Under the pieces are notes generated by a model. The model saw only the letters and a program-made list of their open reading frames with translations. It did no database searches and had not been told where the DNA came from. This document shows, piece after piece, positions 18,606 through 27,318 of a stretch of DNA of 64,000 nucleotides. Origin of the DNA: JAENWD01 sp963837165 (GTDB lineage Bacteria > Acidobacteriota > Vicinamibacteria > Vicinamibacterales > JAENWD01); assembly GCA_963837165.1 (NCBI GenBank), contig CAWIMD010000003.1:434001-498000 (forward strand), given 5' to 3'. Every line of letters starts with the position of its first letter. Within the stretch, counting starts at the first letter, position 1. The translations under genes and the position numbers were made by a program.

Positions 18606-18962
18606 CTACTGCAGAAATCGCGCGAGCACCTCGCTGTCGTGGTCGCGCGTCCCGGTGAAGCGGAGCGCGGCGACCCAACTGGCCACGGAGTGCTCCTGGC
18701 CCGACGGTTCCACACGCACGACATCCGCGCGCGTCGAGAACACCTGGCGCTCGAGCACGACGTCGAACCGGGCGGACTGGCCGGGCTCGAGGCGGCTCCT
18801 GCTCTTCACCAGCGCTCCCGTCAGCCCTATCTCGACCAGCCACGCGCTCACGACCGTGGGGGACGCGAGCTCCCCTGTGGCGAGCGTCGCCGGTGCGGAA
18901 CCGACAATGTCGAAGCGCTTCCCCCCACGCCGATCGATCACCGGAATCATCTCGGAGAGCAT
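18606..18962 (-). CDS. PilZ-domain protein
   Basis: 118 residues, essentially one PilZ domain. The N-terminal RRGGKRFDIVG provides the RxxxR-type arginines of the c-di-GMP motif and VEIGLTGALVKS the second, degenerate (D/N)xSxxG-like motif (here EIGLTG), followed by LEPGQSARFDVVL and FTGTRDHD. A role as a c-di-GMP sensor for EPS production is plausible; the departure from the canonical second motif means binding is uncertain. It stands alone between EPS operon A and the divergent PEP-CTERM gene. In the 340-base gap upstream (18963-19302) a minus-strand GG-N10-GC element at 19087-19102 (CGGCACACTGGCGGCC) is a weak sigma-54 candidate for it. Confidence 0.75.
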   Translation of the reverse strand: MLSEMIPVIDRRGGKRFDIVGSAPATLATGELASPTVVSAWLVEIGLTGALVKSRSRLEPGQSARFDVVLERQVFSTRADVVRVEPSGQEHSVASWVAALRFTGTRDHDSEVLARFLQ

Positions 18963-19232
18963 GGAACCGGAGGGGCGGATTGCAAATTCGTAACCAGCCC
19001 GCGCCTCGAGATCGCCGGAAGCGCATTCGAGCGTTCACTGCGGGTTCATTTTTCGCTCCGGGTCCCCGCCCCGGCGCAGCAGGCTCGGCCGCCAGTGTGC
19101 CGGCAGGCGACTACAAAAGTCGACATCGCGCCACACTTCAACCGCCGCCGGGCTATCCGGTCGAGCCGGCCCGCAGCGCGTCCGATGCCCGCGCTCGCAC
19201 ATTGACCCGCAATCAGCAGCAGGGCTTCGAGA

Positions 19233-19248
19233 TGGCGTCCGCCTTGCT
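19233..19248 (+). promoter_or_regulatory. Sigma-54 promoter for the PEP-CTERM gene
   Basis: TGGCGTCCGCCTTGCT has the -24 TGGC, GG-N10-GC spacing and a perfect TTGCT at -12, against the consensus TGGCAC-N5-TTGCW. It ends 55 bases before the ATG at 19303, which leaves a leader of about 40 bases with a GAGGTGG ribosome site (19287-19293). Sigma-54 control of PEP-CTERM genes is known in other exosortase systems, and two sigma-54 activators are encoded in this window. Confidence 0.65.
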
Positions 19249-19302
19249 ACCACAGAGGGCACGGAACGCCCGCCAAGCCGGGCAAGTGAGGTGGATGGTT
19301 TT

Positions 19303-19980
19303 ATGAGGAAGCTTCTGATACCCGCAACCGCACTCCTGGCCGTGCTGGCATGGTCCGCGCAGGCCACGGCGACGCCGTTCGGGACGTACACGTCAACCGA
19401 TGGGCTCGTGTTCACTCTCTCGAACGACGGACCGGTCGCCGATCTCTACTCGGAAACGCCGACCGCCGTCGATGATACGTTCCAGTTCACGTTGTCGCTG
19501 GACTACTCTGGTTACACCGGGAGCTCGGATGACTGGCTCAAGAACGCATCGCTCAAGGTCAGCAGCGGCACCGATGCCGTGCAGCAGGTGAGCGCGCCGG
19601 CCATGGGCGCCACGTGGGCGGAGCAGGACGGCGGCCTGAACAACGGCGGCTGCGACGGAAGCGGGTCCGGCTTCTGGTGCACCCAGTCGGCGTCCGGCGG
19701 CATCGTGCTCGATCCGTCGGTGCTCGATCCGACGGCGTCCTGGGTGTTCTGGGTTGATGTCGCCGGGGGATGGGTGGATGCGCCCTCGCTGAAGTCGCAG
19801 TGGTTCACTGCCGGCGGCGACAAGATCCAGCAGATCTCCGTAGACCTCGATACGCCCAGCGGCGACCTGCCGCCTCCTGGCGACGAGGCGCCGGAGCCGA
19901 CGACGCTGCTGCTGCTGGCAACCGGCCTGTTCGGCGCGGCTGGTGCAGGTGCACGCCGGCGCCGTGTCTCGCGTTCGTAG
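19303..19980 (+). CDS. PEP-CTERM sorting-domain protein
   Basis: 225 residues. Signal peptide MRKLLIPATALLAVLAWSAQ with cleavage near ATA-TP, an all-beta, acidic, Asp/Ser/Gly-rich body, and a C-terminal sorting signal: PEP at 197-199 (APEPTTLLLLATGLFGAAG) followed by a hydrophobic helix and the basic tail ARRRRVSRS. It is the predicted substrate of the exosortase encoded at 23022-24023, which cleaves near PEP; the mature protein would reach the envelope or EPS matrix. ATG 19303 is preferred over the upstream GTG 19291 because GAGGTGG lies 10 bases before it. The body has no recognised domain. Confidence 0.9.
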   Translation: MRKLLIPATALLAVLAWSAQATATPFGTYTSTDGLVFTLSNDGPVADLYSETPTAVDDTFQFTLSLDYSGYTGSSDDWLKNASLKVSSGTDAVQQVSAPAMGATWAEQDGGLNNGGCDGSGSGFWCTQSASGGIVLDPSVLDPTASWVFWVDVAGGWVDAPSLKSQWFTAGGDKIQQISVDLDTPSGDLPPPGDEAPEPTTLLLLATGLFGAAGAGARRRRVSRS

Positions 19981-20002
19981 CGCAGTTCGTTCGTAGCTTC
20001 GC

Positions 20003-20040
20003 GGCCGCAGGAGCCGGCCTCACCGCCGGCTCCTGTGGCC
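20003..20040. terminator. Shared bidirectional hairpin between convergent genes
   Basis: A 16-pair inverted repeat (20003-20018 with 20025-20040, one G-U in RNA) with a six-base loop CTCACC lies 22 bases after the PEP-CTERM stop and 40 bases before the prsT stop, which is converging from the other side. The core stem is CAGGAGCCGGC / GCCGGCTCCTG. No long U-tract follows in either direction, so it may be a GC-rich terminator or simply an mRNA 3' stabiliser. Confidence 0.6.
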
Positions 20041-20080
20041 TTCGATTGCCTCTCCGCTCCGCCCCTCCCCTCCTCATGCC

Positions 20081-22351
20081 CTAGAGCGACCCGAGCACGC
20101 GCTTGGCGTCGTCGGCGCCGGGGAAGTTGGCCCGAAGGGTCAGCGCCTCGTGGAGGTTCCGCCTGGCCTGTTCGGCGTCGCCGGTGCCCGCGTACGCGAC
20201 GCCGAGGTGGTACTTGTAGATCGGGTCGTCCGGGCTCTTGCGCACCGCCGCCGAGAGTTGCGGCACGGCGAGGGTGTAGAGCTTCTTCTGGCAATAGACC
20301 CAGCCGAGTGTGTCGTTGACCTCGGGTGCGTCCGGCAGCTTTGACTTCGCCGTCTGCGCCAGCTGCAGTGCGATGTCGAGGTTCCCGCCATCCGAAGCGT
20401 AGATCCAGGCAAGGTTGTTCGCGGCGACGGCCGCGTGTGGATCGGTCTGGAGGATCCGTTCGTACCGGGCGCGCGCGTCCTGGTGCTTCCCCTGGGCATC
20501 GGTCAGCATCGCCGCCATCGTGCGGGCACCCAGCGCGCGCGGATCCTTCTTCGCGATGGTGTCGAACTCGGTGGTGGCTTCGTCCAGCTTGTGTTCGGCA
20601 ATGAACACCTTGCCGAGCAGGCCGTAGGCGGCGAGGTTCGACGGGTCGAGCTCGATGGCCTTCCGCAGCTCGGCTTCGGCCCTCGGCAACTCCTGCAGCG
20701 TGCTGAACGTCCGGCCGGCGAGCATGCGGACCGCAGCGTCGGCGGGCCTCGCCTTGATCGCGGACTCCACGCGGGCCCGGGCCTGGTCCTTCCGCCCTTC
20801 GGCAAAGTCGGTTGCCACCAGGCCGGTCTGGGCGCGGAGATCGGCCGGCGCCAGCTGACTGGCTTTCGTGAACGACGCTCGTGCCCTGGCCGTGTCACGC
20901 TGGTCCAGGGCCACCGTCCCTGATGCCGCCCACGCGTCGGCCGATTCCGGGTGATCCTTGATCAGCGTTGCGGCGAGCATCTGGGCACGGGCGCTCTGGC
21001 GATTCGCCAGCAGGCTCCTCACCAGGGCGACGGCAGCCTCCACGTTGTCGGGCGCGTTCCGCGCCGCGTCCTCGGCGCGGCGCACGGCCTCGTCCGGTTT
21101 CCCGCCTTCGAGGCTCAGGCGGGAGAGCTGCACCTCAGCGGCCACGGCGCGCGGATTGAGGCGCAGCACTTCCTGGAACGCGCGGGAGGCCGCATCGCGC
21201 TCGTGCCGGGCCGCGTGCACGGTGCCCAGCAGGTACTGCGCGCGCACGTTCTCCGGGGCTGCGGCCGCCGCTCCCTTCGCTGCCCGCAGGGCGGTGTCCA
21301 GGTCGCCGGCCTCGACGGCCAGCGAGGTCTTGACCAGCAGCGCCTGGACGTCGTGCGGGTCCCGGGCCAGGAGCTCGTCGGTGAGTTGACGTGCCTGCTG
21401 CGGCTGGTTCCGGCTGTCGGCGATGACCGCCAGCCGCACCTGCGCCGGGGCGAAGGACTCCTTGCCCGCCTTGAGCGGCTCCAGCACCTTCACGGCGGAA
21501 TCGAGCCGGCCGATCGACACGTAGTAGTCGGCCAGACCGATCTTCTCCACCGCCTGCGGCGACGTATCCAGCTGGGCGAGGTGCGTGAAATACGGCTCGG
21601 CGCGGTCCGCCCTGTGAGTCGCCATATAGAACGCGGCAAGGCCGCGGTTGGCGAGCCTGTTGTCGGGCTCGAGCTCGAGCGCCTTCTTCAGGCTGCGCTC
21701 GGCGGCGTCGGTCCGGCCGGTTGCCATCAGGAAGTTGGCCTGAGCGAGGTACGCGCCGGTGTCCTTGGGGTTCGTCTCGATGGCGCGCGCGAAGGCGGCC
21801 TCGGCCTCGTCGTTGCTGCCGCGGGCGAGCTCGACCACGCCAAGCGTGGTGAGGGCGCCGCGGGTCGCCGGGTCGAGGTCGATGGCTTCCTGCAGCTGCG
21901 TGATGGCGCCATCGAAGTCCTTGAGTCCGGCAAGGGCGTTGCCGAGCAGGACGAGCAGGTCGCCGTTCGACGGCCACCGCGCGAGGGCCTTGGTGACGCG
22001 CGCCCTGGCGTCCTCGAACCGCCCGACGGCGAGCAGCATGCGCGTGGCCTTGGCCTGCGCGGTCAGATCGTCGGGCAGCAGCTCGGCCGCGCGCACGTAT
22101 TCGATCAGCGCGCCACGGAGGTCGCCCTGTGTCGCGTAGGCCTCGGCCAGCTTGAAGCGCGCCTCGCCAAACCGCGGATCGAGCTTCACCGCGTTGCGGT
22201 ACTCGATGATCGCCTCGCGCGGTTTGCCCTCGTGCACGTACGCGTCGGCGCTTCGCACGTATTCGCGCTTGGCGACGTTCGGGTCGCGCGTGCACGCGGC
22301 CGGGGCGAGCGCCAGCAGCAGGACGCCGGGCCATCGAACAATCGTACGCAT
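20081..22351 (-). CDS. prsT: PEP-CTERM-system TPR-repeat lipoprotein
   Basis: 756 residues. Lipoprotein signal LLLALAPAACTRDPN puts the lipidated cysteine near residue 20. The rest is about 18-20 tandem TPR units (for example AIIEYRNAVKLDPRFGEAR, LYTLAVPQLSAAVRKSPDDP) to the end. The length, lipobox and place beside epsI/xrtA match PrsT of exosortase A loci. Likely a periplasmic scaffold for EPS or PEP-CTERM assembly. It is the last gene of xrtA-epsI-prsT, 11 bases after epsI. Confidence 0.88.
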   Translation of the reverse strand: MRTIVRWPGVLLLALAPAACTRDPNVAKREYVRSADAYVHEGKPREAIIEYRNAVKLDPRFGEARFKLAEAYATQGDLRGALIEYVRAAELLPDDLTAQAKATRMLLAVGRFEDARARVTKALARWPSNGDLLVLLGNALAGLKDFDGAITQLQEAIDLDPATRGALTTLGVVELARGSNDEAEAAFARAIETNPKDTGAYLAQANFLMATGRTDAAERSLKKALELEPDNRLANRGLAAFYMATHRADRAEPYFTHLAQLDTSPQAVEKIGLADYYVSIGRLDSAVKVLEPLKAGKESFAPAQVRLAVIADSRNQPQQARQLTDELLARDPHDVQALLVKTSLAVEAGDLDTALRAAKGAAAAAPENVRAQYLLGTVHAARHERDAASRAFQEVLRLNPRAVAAEVQLSRLSLEGGKPDEAVRRAEDAARNAPDNVEAAVALVRSLLANRQSARAQMLAATLIKDHPESADAWAASGTVALDQRDTARARASFTKASQLAPADLRAQTGLVATDFAEGRKDQARARVESAIKARPADAAVRMLAGRTFSTLQELPRAEAELRKAIELDPSNLAAYGLLGKVFIAEHKLDEATTEFDTIAKKDPRALGARTMAAMLTDAQGKHQDARARYERILQTDPHAAVAANNLAWIYASDGGNLDIALQLAQTAKSKLPDAPEVNDTLGWVYCQKKLYTLAVPQLSAAVRKSPDDPIYKYHLGVAYAGTGDAEQARRNLHEALTLRANFPGADDAKRVLGSL

Positions 22352-22362
22352 GGGAACACTCC

Positions 22363-23025
22363 TCACGAGGGCAGGTGGCGTTGGAGCAGGGGGAACAGCG
22401 CGTCGACGAACGACGAGGCGCTCCGCTCGGCGCTCACGTCGTCGCCGTCGCGTATCGGCACGATCACGCGGACCAGGGCGCCGTCCGAGCGGTTCAGGCG
22501 GATCGCGTCCACGACGGTGTAGAACTTGCCCCGGTACTCGCTCGCCACGATACGGCCGTGGCTCTGGTACCAGTAGAGGACCAGCTGGCGGCTGAGTTCC
22601 CGTTCGATCACGACGCGGTTGACGACCACGTGCCGTGACGGGCCGGACGGGCTGGCGCTCGTCGGCACGGTCAGCGGAAGCCGCGTGACGCTCAGGGGAA
22701 TCCAGCCGGCACCCGGCAGGCAGTTCAGCGGCGAATGCACCGTATCGCCCTGCCGCTGCGAGTCGTAGTAGCCGATGTAGAGGCTCGCCATTTTCCCTTC
22801 CGCCTGGCGGTACGTGCGCACGGTGTAGTCGTCGGCCTTGAGCACGTTCAGGATTCGCTGCTCGAGCGGTGGCTCCACGTGCCCGTGCCAGCCGCCGATG
22901 GAGAGCGGCAGCTCGGACAGCGGCACGCGAATGGGCGTCGGCTCGACACGGGAGGCCCCGGCGACGGCGACCGACGCCACCAGCAGGGCGCACGACACGA
23001 TGGCGGCGCGACGGGCAGGAGTCAC
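22363..23025 (-). CDS. epsI: EpsI-domain protein, exosortase-associated
   Basis: 220 residues with an N-terminal membrane anchor (IVSCALLVASVAVAGA, about 8-24), the EpsI-family opening LPLSIGGWHGHVEPPLE, the conserved YIGYYDSQRQGDTVHSPLNC block with the invariant CLPGAGW segment, and a C-terminal LYWYQSHGRIVASEYRGKF. EpsI is commonly fused to or beside exosortases and is thought to help EPS biosynthesis; its activity is not established. GTG 23025 overlaps the xrtA stop (GTGA). In some genomes it is fused to the exosortase; here it is separate. Confidence 0.88.
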   Translation of the reverse strand: MTPARRAAIVSCALLVASVAVAGASRVEPTPIRVPLSELPLSIGGWHGHVEPPLEQRILNVLKADDYTVRTYRQAEGKMASLYIGYYDSQRQGDTVHSPLNCLPGAGWIPLSVTRLPLTVPTSASPSGPSRHVVVNRVVIERELSRQLVLYWYQSHGRIVASEYRGKFYTVVDAIRLNRSDGALVRVIVPIRDGDDVSAERSASSFVDALFPLLQRHLPS

Positions 23026-24023
23026 GACCGCCCTGCCGGCCGCGGGCGTGCGGCGACCGCCGGCTCGGAATCGGGCCACACGCGCTGCACGAGCGCCGTG
23101 AGCCCGAACAGCAGCACCAATGCCACGACGAACACCAGCCAGCCCGAGAAGGTGTGCAGGAAGCCCTCGGCGGCCTCGGGCCCGTAGCGGTGCGCCGCGA
23201 GCCCCGTGCCGGCGACCCGGAGCCCGTTGGCCACGATCGCGATCGGAATCGTCATGAGCGCGATGGCCGTACGCACCCATTGGCGCCGGTCGGTGAAGTA
23301 GCCATAGACGATACCGAGGGTGACGAGGGAGAGGAGCGATCGAATGCCGCTGCACGCCTCGGCGACCTCGAGGGTCGTACTGGAGAGCACGATCACGTTG
23401 CCTTCGCGCAGCACCGGCACGTGGCTCATGCCGAGCACCAGCTCCCCGAACCGGGACGCGACGAGCTGCAGCGGGAAGGCGACGCGGTTGAAGACGATCG
23501 CCGGCAGCGGGACCATCAGCAGCAGGAACGCGAGCGGGAACGCGAGAATCGCCAGGTGCTCACGCCCGTACACGAACAGCACCGTGCCGGCGAGCACGAC
23601 GATGAGGGACACGCGCGTCGTGAAGAGCTCCGCGCCAAGCGTGCCCACGGCGAGCATGGCCAGGCCCAGCGCGACAGCCGCCCCTCCCAGCCACGATGGC
23701 CGCAGCGCCGCGCGCGCGAACCTCTCGCGGCGCTCCCAGACGAAGTAGGCGGCGAGCGGCAGGATCAGGAAGCCGTGCGAGTCATTGTCGTCGGTCGCCC
23801 AGTCGTGAGCCAGTCGCCACAGGACGTGCCAGTACGCCGCGGCGAGCGCCGACACGAAGAACACGACGCTGGCGGGCCGCAGATGCACGCCTGCCCGCGC
23901 GACCGGCTCGCCGCGTCCAGGCTCGGCCGTGGCGGACGCCGCCGTGCCGTCCACCAGCCGTACGGGCGAGCTCCGGCGGGCGCGCAGCGCCACGCCCAGC
24001 CGGGCCACGTCAGCCTTGCGCAT
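23022..24023 (-). CDS. xrtA: Exosortase A
   Basis: 333 residues with about eight membrane helices. The three catalytic residues of the exosortase/archaeosortase family are visible: Cys224 in EVAEACSGIRSL, Arg269 in IVANGLRVAG, and His290 in EGFLHTFSGW. The Asn-rich DSHGFLILPLA near residue 81-91 is also typical. It is an inner-membrane transpeptidase expected to cleave PEP-CTERM proteins such as the one at 19303-19980. A poorly conserved N-terminal extension of about 45 residues precedes the first helix. ATG 24023 was chosen over an upstream GTG at 24032. It heads the xrtA-epsI-prsT operon and is the only exosortase in the window, although two EPS operons flank it. Confidence 0.92.
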   Translation of the reverse strand: MRKADVARLGVALRARRSSPVRLVDGTAASATAEPGRGEPVARAGVHLRPASVVFFVSALAAAYWHVLWRLAHDWATDDNDSHGFLILPLAAYFVWERRERFARAALRPSWLGGAAVALGLAMLAVGTLGAELFTTRVSLIVVLAGTVLFVYGREHLAILAFPLAFLLLMVPLPAIVFNRVAFPLQLVASRFGELVLGMSHVPVLREGNVIVLSSTTLEVAEACSGIRSLLSLVTLGIVYGYFTDRRQWVRTAIALMTIPIAIVANGLRVAGTGLAAHRYGPEAAEGFLHTFSGWLVFVVALVLLFGLTALVQRVWPDSEPAVAARPRPAGRS

Positions 24024-24095
24024 CCCGTGCACGCCACCTGGACAATCTCACCGCCCTCCAGAATGCGGCGCATGCAACGCCGCCGGTCTCTGCCT

Positions 24096-24111
24096 TACAA
24101 GCCACGTGCCG
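24096..24111 (-). promoter_or_regulatory. Sigma-54-like element upstream of xrtA
   Basis: Minus strand reads CGGCACGTGGCTTGTA: the -24 CGGCACG and the TTG of the -12 fit the consensus with correct spacing, but the -12 C is replaced by T (TTGT for TTGC). It lies 73 bases before the xrtA ATG, in the 333-base divergent gap 24024-24356, where I see nothing else beyond a ribosome site for the permease gene. Weak but well placed. Confidence 0.3.
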
Positions 24112-24356
24112 TTCTTACGCGGTACGGCGCACGCGTGAAGCCTTTGCCTGCGGTTTCCGTCCGGTCCACCCCATCCGTGGGCGTCGTGAAGAAATGTCGC
24201 GCTCGGTCGACTGTTCACGTCCGCCGTGCGCGTCAGCGACGCCGCCAGCGCGCCTCGTGATCCGATGACCGCGACGCGGACACGGCCTCGATCTTGAATG
24301 CTCATGTCCTGGCCGTTTCCGCAGAGGTTCGGCCGCGAGAATTTCCGGGAGGGTGG

Positions 24357-25157
24357 ATGGCGACGTTGACGGCCGACGTCAGGGAGATGGTCGGCGAGCA
24401 GATCCAGTACCGGGATCTGCTCCTGCAGATGACGAAGCGCGACCTGCTGCTGCGCTACAAACAGACGGTCATGGGGTTCGGCTGGGCCACGGTGATGCCG
24501 CTCGTGAATACCGCGGTGTTCTCCGTGATCTTCACGCGCGTGGCGCCCATAGATGTCGGCATGCCGTATCCGCTGTTCGCGTTCTGCGGCCTGGTTGCCT
24601 GGAACTTCTTCGCCACCTCGCTGAAGTTCGCGTCCGTGTCGCTCAGCACCAACATCGCGCTCGTCACGAAGGTGTACTTCCCGCGGGAGATCTTCCCGAT
24701 TTCGTCGGTGCTGGTCTGCCTGGTGGACACCTCCGTCGCCTCGGCCGTCCTCGCGATCCTGATGGCGTACTACCACACGGTCGCGTTCGACACCCTGATC
24801 TGGCTGCCGGTGGTCGTGTCGGTGCACGTGATCTTCACGCTGGCCCTGGCGCTGCTCGTCGCGATGGGCAATCTGTTCTACCGCGACGTCAAGTACCTCT
24901 TCGACATCGCGCTCGCCGTCTGGATGTTCGCGACATCGGTGCTGTACCCCGTGAGCCAGGTCCAGGGACGGGCGGGGCTGCTGATGCGATTGAACCCGAT
25001 GACGACCATCGTCGATGCCTACCGCGACGTGCTCTTCTTCGGTCGCGTGCCGGTGACGCCGGCGTTCCTCGCGACGGCGGCCGGCTCGATGGTCCTGCTG
25101 GCTGCGGCGTGGCTGACCTTCCATCGGGCGGAGTTCGCCTTCGCGGAGAACGTCTGA
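24357..25157 (+). CDS. ABC-2 polysaccharide export permease (Wzm type)
   Basis: 266 residues with six membrane helices. Amphipathic N-terminus then YRDLLLQMTKRDLLLRYKQT, the typical Wzm/TagG entry motif, GFGWATVMPLVNTAVFSVIF, and the RLNPMTTIVDAYRDVLFFG segment before the last helices. With the next gene it forms an exporter that moves lipid-linked glycan across the inner membrane. ATG 24357 has a strong GGGAGG six bases upstream; an upstream TTG (24294) in frame adds 21 residues and is less likely. Its stop overlaps the ATPase start (TGATG). Confidence 0.92.
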   Translation: MATLTADVREMVGEQIQYRDLLLQMTKRDLLLRYKQTVMGFGWATVMPLVNTAVFSVIFTRVAPIDVGMPYPLFAFCGLVAWNFFATSLKFASVSLSTNIALVTKVYFPREIFPISSVLVCLVDTSVASAVLAILMAYYHTVAFDTLIWLPVVVSVHVIFTLALALLVAMGNLFYRDVKYLFDIALAVWMFATSVLYPVSQVQGRAGLLMRLNPMTTIVDAYRDVLFFGRVPVTPAFLATAAGSMVLLAAAWLTFHRAEFAFAENV

Positions 25158-26383
25158 TGGCCACCCCGGCAGCCAGCTTCGAAGGCGTCTGGAAGAAGTT
25201 CCGGCGCGGGGTCCGTCACGACAGCCTCAAGGACCTGATCCCGACGGCGATCCGCCGCCTGGGACGCCGCCGTCCCGAGCTCGAGGAGAAGGAATTCTGG
25301 GGTCTGCGCGACGTTTCATTCGACGTCGGGCCGGGCCAGGCGCTGGGGATCATCGGCCGGAACGGCGCCGGCAAATCCACGACGCTCAAGGTGCTCACGC
25401 GAATCCTCCGCCCGACCCGCGGGAGCAGCCGCGTCGTCGGCCGGATCGGCGCGCTCATCGAGGTGGCGGCCGGGTTTCATCCCGACCTGACCGGCCGCGA
25501 GAACGTGTTCCTCCAGGGCTCGATCATGGGGATGAGCCGGGCGGAGATCGCCGAGAAGCTGGACGACATCATCGGCTTTGCCGGCGTCGAGGACTTCGTG
25601 GACACGCAGGTGAAGCGCTACTCGTCCGGCATGAACGCGCGGCTCGGCTTTGCCATTGCGGCGCACCTCGATCCGGAGGTGCTGATCATCGACGAGGTGC
25701 TGTCGGTCGGCGACACCGAGTTCCAGCGGCGATGCCTCGAGCGCATGCAGGGCTTCCGGAAGGCCGGCGTGCCCATCGTGTTCGTCTCGCACAACCTCAG
25801 CGCCGTGGAATCGCTCTGCTCGCAGGTGGCGCTGCTGGACCGAGGGGCGCTGGCGGCCCTCGGCGAGCCCGCCCCGATCATCGCCCGGTACCTGTCGAGC
25901 ACAGCGCAGACCGAGGCACGCGCGGGCTCACGGATCGCCTTCGAGGACGTCACGTTCAAGGCCGACGGGAAGCCCGCAGACGGCCGCCTCAGGGCCGGCG
26001 CGCAGGTGGAGCTGGTCGCGCGGTTCCGCTGCCTCGAGCCGGTGCGCAACGTGGAGGTGACCTTCGTCGTGCGCGAAGGCGTGGCGCGCACCGCGATGTA
26101 CGCGGCGGACTCGACGGCGCTCGGCTGCACCAGACTCGAGGCCGACCGGGGCGACGAGCTCACCGTCGAGGTGGACTTCACCTGCCATCTGCTGCGGGGC
26201 ACCTACTTCGTCGAGCTCCGGCTGTTCGACCCCTCGACGATGACCTACTACGAGCAGCGGTCGCCGCTCGTGGTGTTTTCCGTCGAGGAGTCCGTGAGCC
26301 GCGTCGGCTGCGCGGCGCTCTACCCCACGGCCCGGCTGCTCGTGGGACGGCAGATCACTGGAGGCGCGCTGACCCGTGCCTGA
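25157..26383 (+). CDS. ABC polysaccharide export ATPase with C-terminal carbohydrate-binding domain (Wzt type)
   Basis: 408 residues. Nucleotide-binding domain about 1-250: Walker A GIIGRNGAGKST, signature YSSGMNARL, Walker B EVLIIDEVLSVGD, H-loop VFVSHNL. From about 270 to the end is a beta-sandwich Wzt_C domain (RFRCLEPVRNVEVTFVV, GTYFVELRLFD), which in O-antigen exporters recognises the capped non-reducing end of the glycan. This implies a capped glycan exported by the ABC route, separate from the ligase/Wzz-style machinery of the EPS operons. Confidence 0.93.
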   Translation: MATPAASFEGVWKKFRRGVRHDSLKDLIPTAIRRLGRRRPELEEKEFWGLRDVSFDVGPGQALGIIGRNGAGKSTTLKVLTRILRPTRGSSRVVGRIGALIEVAAGFHPDLTGRENVFLQGSIMGMSRAEIAEKLDDIIGFAGVEDFVDTQVKRYSSGMNARLGFAIAAHLDPEVLIIDEVLSVGDTEFQRRCLERMQGFRKAGVPIVFVSHNLSAVESLCSQVALLDRGALAALGEPAPIIARYLSSTAQTEARAGSRIAFEDVTFKADGKPADGRLRAGAQVELVARFRCLEPVRNVEVTFVVREGVARTAMYAADSTALGCTRLEADRGDELTVEVDFTCHLLRGTYFVELRLFDPSTMTYYEQRSPLVVFSVEESVSRVGCAALYPTARLLVGRQITGGALTRA

Positions 26384-27318
26384 CACCACGATCGGGGTCG
26401 TCATCCCCGCCTTCAATGCGGAAGGCGTCCTGGCCGAAACGCTCGACTCCGTGCTGGCGCAGACGCACCCGCCGGTCGACACGCTCGTCGTGGACGACGG
26501 CTCGACGGATCGGACGCTCGAGATCGCCCGTGCGTTCGCTCCGCGGGTGCGCGTGATTCTCACAGCCGAATCGCGGAGAATCGGCCGCCCGGAATCTCGG
26601 GCTCGCCCGGACCTCGAGCGACTGGGTCGCGTGGCTCGACGCGGACGACGTGTGGGAGCCCGAGAAGCTCGCGCGACAGCTCGAGTGCGTCGAGCAGGCC
26701 GGGCAGGACGTCGTCTGCGTGTTCACCGGGTTCCGCCGCTTCGGCCCCGGCGTGGACGGGCAGGTCGACGGACAGGTCGAGCTGCCCGCACGCGCCACCT
26801 TCACGCCGGCCGAGCACATCCTGCACTGGCGGCTCCACCCGTCGACGGCCATGGTGAGGCGCGGTCGGTCGCCGCGATTCACCGAATGGACGCAGCACGC
26901 CGAGGACCTCCTCTACTTCGCCGAGCTGTCGGCCGCCGGGCCCTTCGCGGCCGTGCCGGCGCCCCTCGTCCGCGTGCGGTCGAGCCCCTTGCAGCAGACG
27001 CGATCGGTCGCCCACCTCGTCGGCGCACACGCGAGCCGATGCCGTTGGGCCAAGGCGTCCGCCCTGTTCTCTCACGACGAGCTGCTCTCCATCCTGGAGG
27101 ACCTTGACGAGGGGCTGCTCGAGCAGATGGCGATCAAGAAGTGGCGCCGCGACTGGCCGCGATACTGGGCCATCCGGCGGTATCTGGCCGAGGTGCGGCC
27201 GAGCCTCCGCGACAGGCCCGAGATCCACGAACGGATTGGCCCGGCGTGGGCGTACCGCGTCAAGGATCACGTGGACGGTCTGCTGCGGCGCGCCGGCCAC
27301 CGGCGGGTCGCCTCGTGA
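26376..27318 (+). CDS. Glycosyltransferase family 2, one frameshift
   Basis: GT-A fold transferase. Starts at GTG 26376 (overlapping the ATPase stop by eight bases) with TIGVVIPAFNAEGVLAETL and VDDGSTDRTLEIA (UDP-sugar binding). The frame breaks at about 26561-26564, where one extra base separates RVRVIL from QPNRGESAARNLGLARTSS; the second frame then gives VAWLDADDVWEPEKL, holding the DxD metal site. The remainder to 27318 is continuous. Role: adding a sugar to the glycan exported by the ABC transporter. The single indel inside an otherwise conserved run looks like sequence error. Confidence 0.82.

Noticed and set aside
20951..22522. Long plus-strand open frame opposite prsT
   Set aside because: It is an antisense frame held open by high GC, with Arg/His/Gly-rich composition and no family motifs; the minus-strand TPR protein explains the region fully.
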